From NCBI GenBank assembly GCA_046732855.1, contig JBKPNX010000256.1:1-32425 (forward strand): 32,425 bases of DNA, read 5' to 3'. A model generated the notes under the pieces. It worked only from the letters and a program-made list of their open reading frames with translations. It had not been told where the DNA came from and made no database searches. The translations under genes and the position numbers were made by a program. This document shows, piece after piece, positions 7,430 through 15,324 of this stretch (the stretch's first letter is position 1; each line of letters begins with the position of its first letter). This DNA is from JBKPNX01 sp046732855. Its GTDB lineage: Bacteria; Pseudomonadota; Alphaproteobacteria; Geminicoccales; Geminicoccaceae.

Positions 7430-8989
7430 TCAGCGGTCGATCGCCTCTTCGAGGGTCCGCATGCCCGGACGCCGCGCCTGCACCAGCACCGCCATGTTGC
7501 CCGGCTTGTGCAGATTGCGCCGCATCTTGTCGTGCGCGCGCGGAATGTCGTGCCAGGCGAACACCTCCGACATGCACGGGTCGACCTTGCGCGTCACCAC
7601 CATGTCGTTGGCGGCGCTCGCCTGCTTCAGGTTGGCGAAGTGGCTGCCCTGCATGCGCTTCTGGCGCATCCACATGAAGCGCGCGTCGAGCGTCAGGTTG
7701 TAGCCGCTCGTACCGGCGCAGATGACCACCATGCCGCCCCGCTTGACCACGAACGCCGACACGGGGAAGGTCGCCTCGCCCGGGTGCTCGAACACGATGT
7801 CGACGTCGTTGCCCTTGCCCGTGGTTTCCCAGATTGCCTTGCCGAACTCGCGCACCTTCTTCATGTAGGCCGCATAGCCCTCGGCATCGTCCACGTCCGG
7901 CAACTGGCCCCAGCAGTCGAAGCGGGTGCGGTTGATCACGCCCTTGGCGCCGAGGCTTTCGACGAACTCGCGCTTGTCCTCATCCGAGATCACCGCGATC
8001 GCATTGCCGCCCGAAGCCGCGATCACCTGGATCGCCATCGAGCCGAGACCGCCGGCGCCGCCCCACACCAACACATTATGACCTGGCTTCAAGGTGTGAG
8101 GCGGATGGCCGAACAGCATACGGTAGGCGGTCGCGAGTGTTAACACGTAGCAACCGCTTTCCTCCCAGGTGAGGTGCCTCGGCCGGGGCATCAGCTGGCG
8201 CGGCTGCACCCGGCAGAACTGGGCGAACGAGCCGTCAGGGGTCTCGTAGCCCCAGATGCGCTGGGTCGGCGATAGCATGGGATCGCCGCCGTTGCACTCC
8301 TCGTCGTCGCCGTCGTCCTGGTTGCAGTGCACGACGACCTCGTCGCCGACCTGCCAGCGCCGCACCTTGCTGCCGACTGCCCAGACGATGCCGGACGCAT
8401 CCGAGCCGGCGATGTGATACGGCGCCTTGTGCACGTCGAACACCGACACGGGCTTGCCGAGCGCCGCCCAGATGCCGTTGTAGTTGACCCCGGCGGCCAT
8501 CACGAGGACCAGCACCTCGTCGCTGTCCAGCTCGGGCGTCGGCACCACCTCCTGCTGCATCGCGGTGTTCGGGTCGCCGTGGCGCTCGCGCCGGATCACC
8601 CAGGCGTACATGTTGCGCGGCACGTGGCCGAGCGGCGGGATTTCGCCGATCTCGTACAGGTCCTTGCCGGCGGGGCGCGGCGCCTCGCGGACCGGCCTCG
8701 GCGCGGCGCCGTTGAGGGCGATGATCTGCGCGCCGTTCGGACGGCCGGGCGTCGCCTCGATGCCGCCGGCGACCGTGCCCTCGCCGGTCGGCACCGCGAA
8801 GAAATCCGCGGGCGACAGGGCGATGCCCTCGCGCTGGGCGATGCCGAGCAGCTGCGCCTGGCGTTTGGCCGGGATCTCGCCCCGCCGCACCCAGCCGCTG
8901 ACCGCGGTCTGCCAGATGCCGAGCAGCTCGGCGACGCGCTGCTGCGATCCGAAGCGACCGATGATCTGCTCGACCGTGTCCCTGCTCAT
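7430..8989 (-). CDS. ccr: Crotonyl-CoA carboxylase/reductase with an N-terminal helix-turn-helix domain
   Basis: Ccr reductively carboxylates crotonyl-CoA to ethylmalonyl-CoA with NADPH and CO2. Residues 109-519 form a full-length enzyme: DLYEIGEIPPLGHVPRNMYAW, MAAGVNYNGIWAALG, VHCNQDDGDDEECNGGDPM, the nucleotide loop GGAGGLGSMA and FEHPGEATFPVS. Unlike the usual protein of about 430-450 residues, this one begins with a domain (residues 4-64) reading as a Cro/YdaS-type helix-turn-helix: IIGRFGSQQRVAELLGI, then WQTAVSGWVRRGEIPAKRQ, ending LSPADFF. A flexible linker rich in A, P and G joins the parts, with no stop or frameshift. ATG 8989 is preferred over ATG 9007 because the predicted promoter leaves almost no leader for the latter and AAGGG lies before the former. 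An enzyme that binds its own promoter is an inference. Confidence 0.93.
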   Translation of the reverse strand: MSRDTVEQIIGRFGSQQRVAELLGIWQTAVSGWVRRGEIPAKRQAQLLGIAQREGIALSPADFFAVPTGEGTVAGGIEATPGRPNGAQIIALNGAAPRPVREAPRPAGKDLYEIGEIPPLGHVPRNMYAWVIRRERHGDPNTAMQQEVVPTPELDSDEVLVLVMAAGVNYNGIWAALGKPVSVFDVHKAPYHIAGSDASGIVWAVGSKVRRWQVGDEVVVHCNQDDGDDEECNGGDPMLSPTQRIWGYETPDGSFAQFCRVQPRQLMPRPRHLTWEESGCYVLTLATAYRMLFGHPPHTLKPGHNVLVWGGAGGLGSMAIQVIAASGGNAIAVISDEDKREFVESLGAKGVINRTRFDCWGQLPDVDDAEGYAAYMKKVREFGKAIWETTGKGNDVDIVFEHPGEATFPVSAFVVKRGGMVVICAGTSGYNLTLDARFMWMRQKRMQGSHFANLKQASAANDMVVTRKVDPCMSEVFAWHDIPRAHDKMRRNLHKPGNMAVLVQARRPGMRTLEEAIDR

Positions 8990-9017
8990 CGCCCCTGCCC
9001 TTTTCATGCGTCACCCC

Positions 9018-9047
9018 ACCATATGCCTGGAGATGTTGGACTGTCAA
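9018..9047 (-). promoter_or_regulatory. Predicted sigma-70 promoter of ccr-mcd
   Basis: On the minus strand a perfect -35 TTGACA (9042-9047) is followed after 18 bases by TATGGT (9018-9023) as the -10 element. Transcription would start near 9011, leaving too short a leader for ATG 9007 but a normal one for ATG 8989. The -35 box is part of a dyad. Confidence 0.6.
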
Positions 9048-9081
9048 CACAGAACGGCGTTGACGTTATAACACAGTCAAT
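9034..9081. promoter_or_regulatory. Clustered dyads between ccr and ecm, candidate operator
   Basis: TGTTGGACTGTCAACA (9034-9049) has five-base inverted arms. GTCAAC (9043-9048) and GTTGAC (9059-9064) form an inverted pair ten bases apart. GTTATAAC (9065-9072) is a perfect palindrome, and it is flanked by TTGAC (9060-9064) and GTCAA (9076-9080). The half-site TTGAC thus occurs three times at 16-17-base steps within the only regulatory space of the two pathway transcripts. Two of the copies also serve as probable -35 boxes, so part of the pattern could be promoter sequence alone. Confidence 0.5.
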
Positions 9082-9088
9082 GTTAAAG
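9060..9088 (+). promoter_or_regulatory. Possible promoter of ecm
   Basis: TTGACG (9060-9065) is followed after 17 bases by TTAAAG (9083-9088). The -35 match is good and the -10 match is weak. Its position some 50 bases before the ecm start fits. It overlaps the candidate operator. Confidence 0.35.
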
Positions 9089-9139
9089 ATACCTTGAGCA
9101 AATCCGGCGCAAGATGGCTGGAGCCTTGGGAGAACTGCC

Positions 9140-11152
9140 TTGACCGCCTGCGCTCGCGAGCCCGGCCCGTCGCCCGCCGACCGGCGCGACCAGCCGTGGC
9201 TGTTTCGCACCTACGCCGGACACAGCTCGGCGGCGGCCAGCAACGCGCTCTACCGCACCAATCTCGCGCGCGGCCAGACCGGCCTGTCGGTCGCGTTCGA
9301 TCTGCCCACCCAGACGGGCTACGACAGCGACCATCCGCTCGCCGCGGGCGAGGTCGGCCGGGTCGGGGTGCCGATCTGCTCGCTCGCCGACATGGCGGCG
9401 CTGTTCGACGGCATCCCGCTCGCCCAGACCAATACCTCGATGACCATCAACGCCACGGCGCCCTGGCTGCTCGCCCTCTACGTCGTGGTCGCCGAGCGGC
9501 AGGGCGCCGATCTCGCCAGGCTCGCCGGCACGGTCCAGAACGATCTGATCAAGGAATACCTCGCGCGCGGCACCCACATCTTTCCGCCCCGCCCGTCGCT
9601 CCGGCTGATCGAGGACGTGATCGCGTTCACCGCGCGCGCCATGCCCAAATGGAACCCGATCAACGTCTGCTCCTATCACCTGCAGGAAGCGGGGGCGACG
9701 CCGGTCCAGGAACTCGCTTATGCGCTCGCCACGGCGATCGCGGTGCTCGATCAGGTGCGCGCCGGCGGTCAGGTGCCGGCCGCGGAGTTCCCGCAGGTGG
9801 TCGGGCGGATCAGCTTCTTCGTCAATGCCGGCGTCCGCTTCGTCACCGAGATGTGCAAGCTGCGCGCGTTCGTCCAGCTGTGGGACGAGATCACCGCCGA
9901 GCGCTACGGCGTCGCCGACCCCAAGCTGCGCCGCTTCCGCTACGGCGTGCAGGTCAATTCGCTCGGGCTGACCGAGCAGCAGCCCGAGAACAACGTCTAT
10001 CGCATCCTGCTCGAGGCGCTCGCCGTGGTGCTGTCGAAGCGGGCGCGCGCGCGGGCGGTGCAGCTGCCGGCCTGGAACGAAGCGCTCGGCCTGCCGCGGC
10101 CGTGGGACCAGCAGTGGAGCCTGCGGCTGCAGCAGATCCTGGCGTACGAGACCGATCTGCTCGAGTACGACGACCTGTTCGACGGCGCGCCCGTGGTCGA
10201 GGCCAAGGTCCGGGCGCTGGCCGGCGAGGCGCGCGCGGAGCTCGCCCGGATCGAGGCGCTGGGCGGCGCGCTCGCCGCGGTCGAGAGCGGCTACATGAAG
10301 CAGCGTCTGGTCGAATCGAGCGGGCGCCGGCTCGCCGCGATCGCCGCGAGCACGCAGCCGGTGGTCGGGGTCAACTGCTTCACCGAGACGGCGGTCTCGC
10401 CACTGGCGGCCGGCGCCGACGGCTATCTCGCGATCGATGCCGCGGCCGAAGCCGAGCAGGTCGAGCGCGTGCGCGCGCACCGAGCGAGCCGCGACGCCGG
10501 CGCCGTGGCGCGGGCGCTCGACGACCTGCGGCAGGCGGCAGGCGAAGGGCGCAACGTCATGCCGTCATCGATCGAGTGCGCCCGCGCCGGAGTGACCACG
10601 GGCGAGTGGGCCGAGACCCTGCGCAAGGTATTCGGCGACTACCGGGCGCCGACCGGAGTGAGCGGCGCCCGGCCGCAGATCGACGAGCGGCGCCTCGCCG
10701 GCGTGCGCACCCGGGTCGACCGGTTGACCGAGAGCCTGCGCCGGCGCCCGAAGATGCTGGTCGGCAAGCCCGGGCTCGATGGCCATTCGAATGGGGCCGA
10801 GCAGATCGCGCTGTGCGCGCGCGACTGCGGCTTCGAGGTGGTCTACGACGGCATCCGCCTGACCCCGGCGCGGATCGCCGCCGCCGCGCTCGAGGAGGGC
10901 GTGCACGTGGTCGGCCTGTCGATTCTCTCGGGCTCGCACCGCGCCCAGGTGGCCGAGGTCTTGAGGCGGCTGCGCGCGGAAGGTCTCGACGACGTGCCGG
11001 TGGTGGTCGGCGGCATCATCCCGCCCGAGGACGCCGCACAGCTGCTCGCTGCCGGCGTCGCCCGGGTGTTCACGCCGAAAGACTATGACCCCGGCGCCGT
11101 GATGGCCGAGATCGTCGGCCTGCTGGAGCGGCGCATGGCCGAAGCCGCCTGA
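9140..11152 (+). CDS. ecm: (2R)-Ethylmalonyl-CoA mutase, coenzyme B12-dependent
   Basis: Isomerises ethylmalonyl-CoA to methylsuccinyl-CoA, the substrate of Mcd. The 670-residue chain has the mutase barrel (WLFRTYAGHSSAAASNALYR, VAFDLPTQTGYDSDHP, MTINATAPWLLALY, KWNPINVCSYHLQEAGA) and a C-terminal cobalamin domain from about residue 536 with the base-off motif LDGHSNG, then LSILSGSH and VVVGGIIPPED. Together with adjacent ccr and mcd this favours ethylmalonyl- over methylmalonyl-CoA mutase. The start is a TTG at 9140, six bases after GGGAGAA (9128-9134); no ATG or GTG exists in frame nearby. It is transcribed divergently from ccr. The epimerase, the mesaconyl-CoA hydratase and the lyase of the pathway are not in the window. 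Confidence 0.94.
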   Translation: MTACAREPGPSPADRRDQPWLFRTYAGHSSAAASNALYRTNLARGQTGLSVAFDLPTQTGYDSDHPLAAGEVGRVGVPICSLADMAALFDGIPLAQTNTSMTINATAPWLLALYVVVAERQGADLARLAGTVQNDLIKEYLARGTHIFPPRPSLRLIEDVIAFTARAMPKWNPINVCSYHLQEAGATPVQELAYALATAIAVLDQVRAGGQVPAAEFPQVVGRISFFVNAGVRFVTEMCKLRAFVQLWDEITAERYGVADPKLRRFRYGVQVNSLGLTEQQPENNVYRILLEALAVVLSKRARARAVQLPAWNEALGLPRPWDQQWSLRLQQILAYETDLLEYDDLFDGAPVVEAKVRALAGEARAELARIEALGGALAAVESGYMKQRLVESSGRRLAAIAASTQPVVGVNCFTETAVSPLAAGADGYLAIDAAAEAEQVERVRAHRASRDAGAVARALDDLRQAAGEGRNVMPSSIECARAGVTTGEWAETLRKVFGDYRAPTGVSGARPQIDERRLAGVRTRVDRLTESLRRRPKMLVGKPGLDGHSNGAEQIALCARDCGFEVVYDGIRLTPARIAAAALEEGVHVVGLSILSGSHRAQVAEVLRRLRAEGLDDVPVVVGGIIPPEDAAQLLAAGVARVFTPKDYDPGAVMAEIVGLLERRMAEAA

Positions 11153-11194
11153 CGCCGGCCCCCCGTCGCGCCTTGCGGCCGCGGACTTCCGCGC

Positions 11195-12142
11195 TCACCT
11201 GGCCGACGCGGTTACGGGCGGCGCCGCGCCGCCGCAGCTCGCGCCTTGCCCGGACGGCAGCGGCGCGCCATCGATCCAGGCCAGGATGTCCTGCCAGACC
11301 ACGCGCCGCTGCAGGTCGCGCAGCAGCAGATGCCAGCCCTCGGGATAGACCACCCGGACGCAAGGGCTCGCGCGCAGGCGCCCGATCATCGCGCTCTGGG
11401 CGCCGGGCGGCACGATCTCGTCGTGCTCGCCGACCATGACCAGGAGCGGGCCGGGGATCTCGCCCGCGGCGGCGTATGCCGTGTCCATCAGCTGGACGAG
11501 ACCGGCGATCGCGTCGACCCGCGTCTCCTTGATGAACAGGGGATCGGCCGAGAGCGCGCGCAGCGCGTCGATGTTGTCCGACGCCATGACGCCCAGGCTG
11601 CGGCCGGTGAGCTTCAGGCCGGGCGCGACGTGCGAGACCACCCACAGCGTCGCGCGATAGAACGGGTTGAGCTGATCGCCGCCCCATACCGCGGGCGCGG
11701 TCAGAATGTAGCCCGCGGCATCGAGCGTCGCTCGGCGCGCCAGCGCCGCCATGACCACGGCGGCCCCCATGCTCTCGCCGAGGACGTAGACCGGCCGGTC
11801 GGGATGCAGGGCGCCGATGCGCGCGCGCTCGAGTTCCAGATCGGCGACGAGCGCGGGTATGCCGGGCCACAGGCCCGCCGCCGGATTGGCGCCGAAGCCG
11901 CGCTGGTCATACGCGTACACGGCAATGCCCTGAGCGGCCGCGAATTCGCCGAAGTCGGTGAACGCGTTGCTGTAGTCGTTGAAGCCGTGCACCGCGAGGA
12001 TCACCGCCCGCGGCGGGCCGTCCGGCAGCCAGGCGCGGCGCGGCAGGCTCGAGCCGTCCACGAGCGGCGCCGGGCCGTTCGCGCAGGCGACCAGGTTGAG
12101 CGCCGCGATCAGGCCGAGCGCCGCGAGCGGCCGCAGGGTCAT
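11195..12142 (-). CDS. Alpha/beta hydrolase (lysophospholipase-like), predicted lipoprotein
   Basis: A serine hydrolase of the S33/monoacylglycerol lipase type. The N-terminus MTLRPLAALGLIAALNLVAC is a lipoprotein signal with lipobox LVAC, Cys20 being the lipid site, so the enzyme is probably anchored in the membrane facing the periplasm. The core has AVHGFNDYSNAF (oxyanion region), AYDQRGFG, the nucleophile elbow GESMGA (Ser124), the probable acid in GEHDEIVP and the histidine in GWHLLLRD. The product is 315 residues. Its ATG overlaps the gluQ stop by four bases, so the two are coupled, although no functional link is evident. It converges with ecm across 42 bases without a clear terminator. 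The substrate is unknown. Confidence 0.85.
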   Translation of the reverse strand: MTLRPLAALGLIAALNLVACANGPAPLVDGSSLPRRAWLPDGPPRAVILAVHGFNDYSNAFTDFGEFAAAQGIAVYAYDQRGFGANPAAGLWPGIPALVADLELERARIGALHPDRPVYVLGESMGAAVVMAALARRATLDAAGYILTAPAVWGGDQLNPFYRATLWVVSHVAPGLKLTGRSLGVMASDNIDALRALSADPLFIKETRVDAIAGLVQLMDTAYAAAGEIPGPLLVMVGEHDEIVPPGAQSAMIGRLRASPCVRVVYPEGWHLLLRDLQRRVVWQDILAWIDGAPLPSGQGASCGGAAPPVTASAR

Positions 12143-13053
12143 TGCGTCGCCGCCGCCGGCGCCGGATCGCGCAGTCCGAGCAGCCGCCAGACCTCGTCCG
12201 GCCGGCGGCCGGACTGCCGCAGCACGCGCAAGGTCATAGCCTGATTGCGCTTGGCGAGGCGCAGGCCGCGCGCATCGGCGACCAAGTTGTGGTGGTAGTA
12301 GCGCGGCGCCCGCAGCCCGAGCAGCGCCTGGAGCAGGCAATGCACGTGGGTCGCTTCGAACAGGTCCTCGCCGCGGGTCACTAGGCTGACGCCCTGGCGC
12401 GCATCGTCGACCGTGACCGCGAGGTGATAGCTGGTCGGGATGTCCTTGCGCGCGAGCACCACGTCGCCGAGCGCCTCGGGCCGCGCCCGCACCGTGCCGG
12501 CGCGGGCGTCGTACCAGGTAAGCGGGCCGGTCAGCTCGAGCGCGCGGCCCACGTCCAGGCGCAGCGCGTAGGGTTCGCCCGCCTCGATCCGGCGCCGGCG
12601 CTCGCCCACGTCCAGGCTGCGGCAAATGCCCGGATAGATCGCCTCGCCGACCGGTCCGTGGGGCGCCTGGCCGGCATGGGCGATCTCGACCCGGATGCGC
12701 CGGCGGGTGCAAAAGCAGGGGTAGAGCACGCCCAGCCGATCGAGCTGGCTCAGCGCCTGATCGTACCGATCCATCCGATCCGACTGGCGCACCACCGGCC
12801 CGTCCCAGTACAGCCCGAGCCAGCGCAGGTCGTCGCAGATACCCTGCTCGAACTCGGGCCGGCAGCGCTGGCGATCAATGTCCTCCATGCGCAGCAGGAA
12901 GCGGCCGCCGACCGCCCGGGCGGACTCCCACGCGACCAGGGCGGCATAGGCGTGGCCGATGTGCAGATAGCCGGATGGCGTCGGGGCGAACCGGGTGACC
13001 ACCGGCGGCTCGCCGGGCTCGAACATCGGCAGGAAATCGGGGCCCTTGGTCAT
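12139..13053 (-). CDS. gluQ: Glutamyl-Q tRNA(Asp) synthetase
   Basis: Attaches glutamate to queuosine in the anticodon of tRNA(Asp). It is a shortened glutamyl-tRNA synthetase: the class I catalytic half is present (RFAPTPSGYLHIGHAYAAL with HIGH at residues 31-34, FLLRMEDID, LAKRNQAMTLR in place of KMSKS), but the anticodon-binding half is absent, giving about 304 residues. A zinc site of the GluQ type is visible: Cys112 and Cys114 in CFC, Tyr139 and Cys143 in YPGIC. ATG 13053 is chosen; ATG 13026 would also keep the whole domain, and neither has a strong ribosome binding site. The stop overlaps the next gene by four bases. Confidence 0.93.
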   Translation of the reverse strand: MTKGPDFLPMFEPGEPPVVTRFAPTPSGYLHIGHAYAALVAWESARAVGGRFLLRMEDIDRQRCRPEFEQGICDDLRWLGLYWDGPVVRQSDRMDRYDQALSQLDRLGVLYPCFCTRRRIRVEIAHAGQAPHGPVGEAIYPGICRSLDVGERRRRIEAGEPYALRLDVGRALELTGPLTWYDARAGTVRARPEALGDVVLARKDIPTSYHLAVTVDDARQGVSLVTRGEDLFEATHVHCLLQALLGLRAPRYYHHNLVADARGLRLAKRNQAMTLRVLRQSGRRPDEVWRLLGLRDPAPAAATQ

Positions 13054-13263
13054 CGAGCGGCGGCTCGCCTTGGGGCTGGGTCGCAAAGGCGCGCCGATCA
13101 ATAGCAGGCGGCTGCCGCTTGGCAAGATGGCGCAGCGGCATTTCTGGACCGCGTCGGACTGCTCGCGGTCCGGGTCACTTGACGAGACTGGAAAGACAGC
13201 CCGGATCTGCTCGGGCCGTCCCCCGCACGTGGCGGCCGAGCGACAGAGCGCGCTGCCAGCGGC

Positions 13264-15192
13264 CTAGAGATTGTCGATCGGGAGATCGGGCAGGCCGTCC
13301 GCCGGGGTGAAGCCGAAGATGCGGCCGTAGAATGCGAGCTCAGCGCGCAGCACGGTCTGGATCGTCGCGGCCTTGCGGAAGCCGTGCTGCTCCCCTGCGA
13401 ACGTGAGATAGGCGACCGGCAGGCTCTTCTCGCGCAGCGCCTCGACCATGAGCTCCGCCTGGTTCGGCGGCACGACCGCGTCCTCGAGGCCCTGGAAGAA
13501 GATCACCGGGCAGGACAGGCGGTCAACGTGGTGAATCGGCGAGCGCGCCCGATAGAGCGCGGCGGCCTCAGGCCAGGGGCCGACCAGCCGGTCGAGGTAG
13601 CGGCTTTCGAACTTGTGGGTGTCGCGGGCCAGCGCTTCGAGGTCGCTGACGCCGTAGTGACTGGCGCCGGCGCGGAACAGGTCGTGGAAGGTCAGCGCGC
13701 ACAGCGTGGTGTAGCCGCCGGCGCTGCCGCCGGTGATCGCGAGCCGGCGCGGATCCGCCTTGCGTCGTTCGACCAGAAAACGGGCCGCGGCCAGGCAGTC
13801 GAGCACGTCGACCTCGCCCCAGCGGCCGTTCAGCCGCTCGCGATAGGCGCGCCCGTAGCCGGTGCTGCCGCCGTAGTTGACGTCGCATACCGCAAAGCCG
13901 CGCGAGGTCCAGAACTGGGTCGCGAGACGCAGCTCCGAGGACGTACTGCCGGTCGGACCGCCGTGGCTCTTGACGATCAGGGGCGGCAGTTCGCCCGCCG
14001 GCGCGCGGTAATCGGGATTGGTCGGCGCGTAGTAGAAGGCATGGACGACCGCGCCGCCCTCGCCAGGGCAGGCGACCGCCTCCGGCCGCGCGAGATAGCG
14101 CGGCTCGACCGGCAAGTCGCCCGCGGTACACAGCTCGGTTGCGCCGCCGCTGGCCGGGTCGAGCAGGATGATCGCCGCGGGCCCGTCCGGCCGGCCGGCG
14201 CGCAGGATCGCGCGGCCCTCCTCCAGCGCGAGCCCGGAGAACTCGGTGTATGGCAAGGCGAGGCGTTCGAGCGTGCCCGCCCCGACCTTGATCCTGCCGA
14301 GATGCCCGCGGCCGCCTTCACTGAAGCAGGCGAGGATCGTGTCGGGGTCGACAAAGCCGTACCAGCGCGTCCCGAACGCCCAGGCCGGTCCGGCGAATTC
14401 GGCAGACATCGGGCAGACGGGACCGACGCCGCCCGGATCAGCACGGTGCAGATTCCACCAGTCGCTTCGGTCAGACACGAAATACAGGCGGTGGTCAGGG
14501 GACCATACGGGCTGCGCGATCGACTCCCGATCGCCGCCCGCGATCAGACGCACGTCCGCCACGCTGCCATCGCCGGCAATTTCGGCAGACCACAGCCGGG
14601 TGCCGTCCCAGGGCATGTTCGGATGATCCCAGGACAGCCAGGCGAGCCGGCTGCCATCGGGGCTGAGCCGGGGCGCGCTGAAGAAGTCATGGCCCTCGAT
14701 CAGCACACGGCCTTCGTCGCCGCCGGCCAGCGGCACCTCGACGATCGCGTTGATCGCCTCGCCGCCTGCGCGATGGTCTTCGCGTACGGCGAGAACCCGG
14801 CCGCGCGCGAGGTCCAGCTCCAGATCGGCGTAGCGCAGCTGCGCGGCTGACTCCGGCGTCAGCGCTTGGGGCGCCGCGCCTCGGGCGATCCGATAGAGAC
14901 GCTGATCGGCGAAGTTGGCAGCGACGATGACGGCGTCGCGCACCGTAGACGCGCCGCCGCCGTACTCGTGCACTCGGGTGCGCACGTTGAACGGCGCGGC
15001 CGTGAGATCCTGCCGCTCGCCCGCCGGCGTGCGCCGGACCAGCACGGTCCGCCCCGCCTCCTGCGGGCGCGCCTCGAGCCAGTAGGCGCTGCCGCGGTCG
15101 AGCCGCGGCTCGGCGAGCCCGACCTGGCCGGCGGTGATCGCCTCCGCCGTGATCGGCGAACGCCACGTGCCATACCCTGCCACGGCCGACAT
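13264..15192 (-). CDS. S9 family prolyl oligopeptidase / acylaminoacyl-peptidase
   Basis: The 642-residue protein has an N-terminal beta-propeller-like region (repeated segments such as FSAPRLSPDGSRLAWLSWDHPNMPW and PVWSPDHRLYFVSDRSDWWNL) and a C-terminal peptidase domain. The domain contains SHGGPTG, a nucleophile elbow GGSAGGY, an aspartate in GLEDAVVPP and the histidine in EQHGFR. This order is typical of dipeptidyl or acylaminoacyl peptidases. No signal peptide is seen, so it is likely cytoplasmic. ATG 15192 starts MSAVAGYGTW; only a weak ribosome binding site precedes it. The frame continues open far upstream on this strand, but that part is antisense to other genes. Two copies of a dispersed DNA word fall inside this gene (14398-14407, 14574-14590). 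Confidence 0.88.
   Translation of the reverse strand: MSAVAGYGTWRSPITAEAITAGQVGLAEPRLDRGSAYWLEARPQEAGRTVLVRRTPAGERQDLTAAPFNVRTRVHEYGGGASTVRDAVIVAANFADQRLYRIARGAAPQALTPESAAQLRYADLELDLARGRVLAVREDHRAGGEAINAIVEVPLAGGDEGRVLIEGHDFFSAPRLSPDGSRLAWLSWDHPNMPWDGTRLWSAEIAGDGSVADVRLIAGGDRESIAQPVWSPDHRLYFVSDRSDWWNLHRADPGGVGPVCPMSAEFAGPAWAFGTRWYGFVDPDTILACFSEGGRGHLGRIKVGAGTLERLALPYTEFSGLALEEGRAILRAGRPDGPAAIILLDPASGGATELCTAGDLPVEPRYLARPEAVACPGEGGAVVHAFYYAPTNPDYRAPAGELPPLIVKSHGGPTGSTSSELRLATQFWTSRGFAVCDVNYGGSTGYGRAYRERLNGRWGEVDVLDCLAAARFLVERRKADPRRLAITGGSAGGYTTLCALTFHDLFRAGASHYGVSDLEALARDTHKFESRYLDRLVGPWPEAAALYRARSPIHHVDRLSCPVIFFQGLEDAVVPPNQAELMVEALREKSLPVAYLTFAGEQHGFRKAATIQTVLRAELAFYGRIFGFTPADGLPDLPIDNL
14574..14590 (+). 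repeat. 17-base word also present at 28388-28404
   Basis: CGGCAATTTCGGCAGAC occurs exactly here, inside the S9 peptidase gene, and at 28388-28404, inside mnmE. In both genes, read on the minus strand, it encodes Ser-Ala-Glu-Ile-Ala as TCT GCC GAA ATT GCC. TCT, GAA and ATT are codons that these GC-rich genes otherwise seem to avoid. The core TTCGGCAGAC has four further copies. Confidence 0.7.
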
Positions 15193-15286
15193 GGTGGAGC
15201 GCCGTCCTCGATGCGCTTCAGGTGGGGCAAAGCCCGGGAGCCTGCGGAAGCTAACGAACCTTGGCGCAAGGTGCCAGCTGAGAAAT

Positions 15287-15301
15287 GTTCTTGTTATGTT
15301 C
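15287..15301 (+). promoter_or_regulatory. LexA (SOS) box of alphaproteobacterial type
   Basis: GTTC at 15287-15290 and GTTC at 15298-15301 are separated by exactly seven bases, the direct-repeat operator known for alphaproteobacterial LexA. It lies 24 bases before the start of the radical SAM gene and overlaps a possible -10 element (TATGTT, 15295-15300), so LexA bound there would block transcription. Confidence 0.65.
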
Positions 15302-15324
15302 TCGGCGTCTGTTAACCTTGGCCG

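Noticed and set aside
8216..8228. GAAC-N5-GAAC as a second SOS box
   Set aside because: The spacing is five rather than seven bases and it lies within conserved ccr codons.
9094..11088. A 664-codon frame on the plus strand parallel to ecm
   Set aside because: The translation is arginine- and alanine-rich without motifs, while the overlapping frame gives a full B12-dependent mutase.
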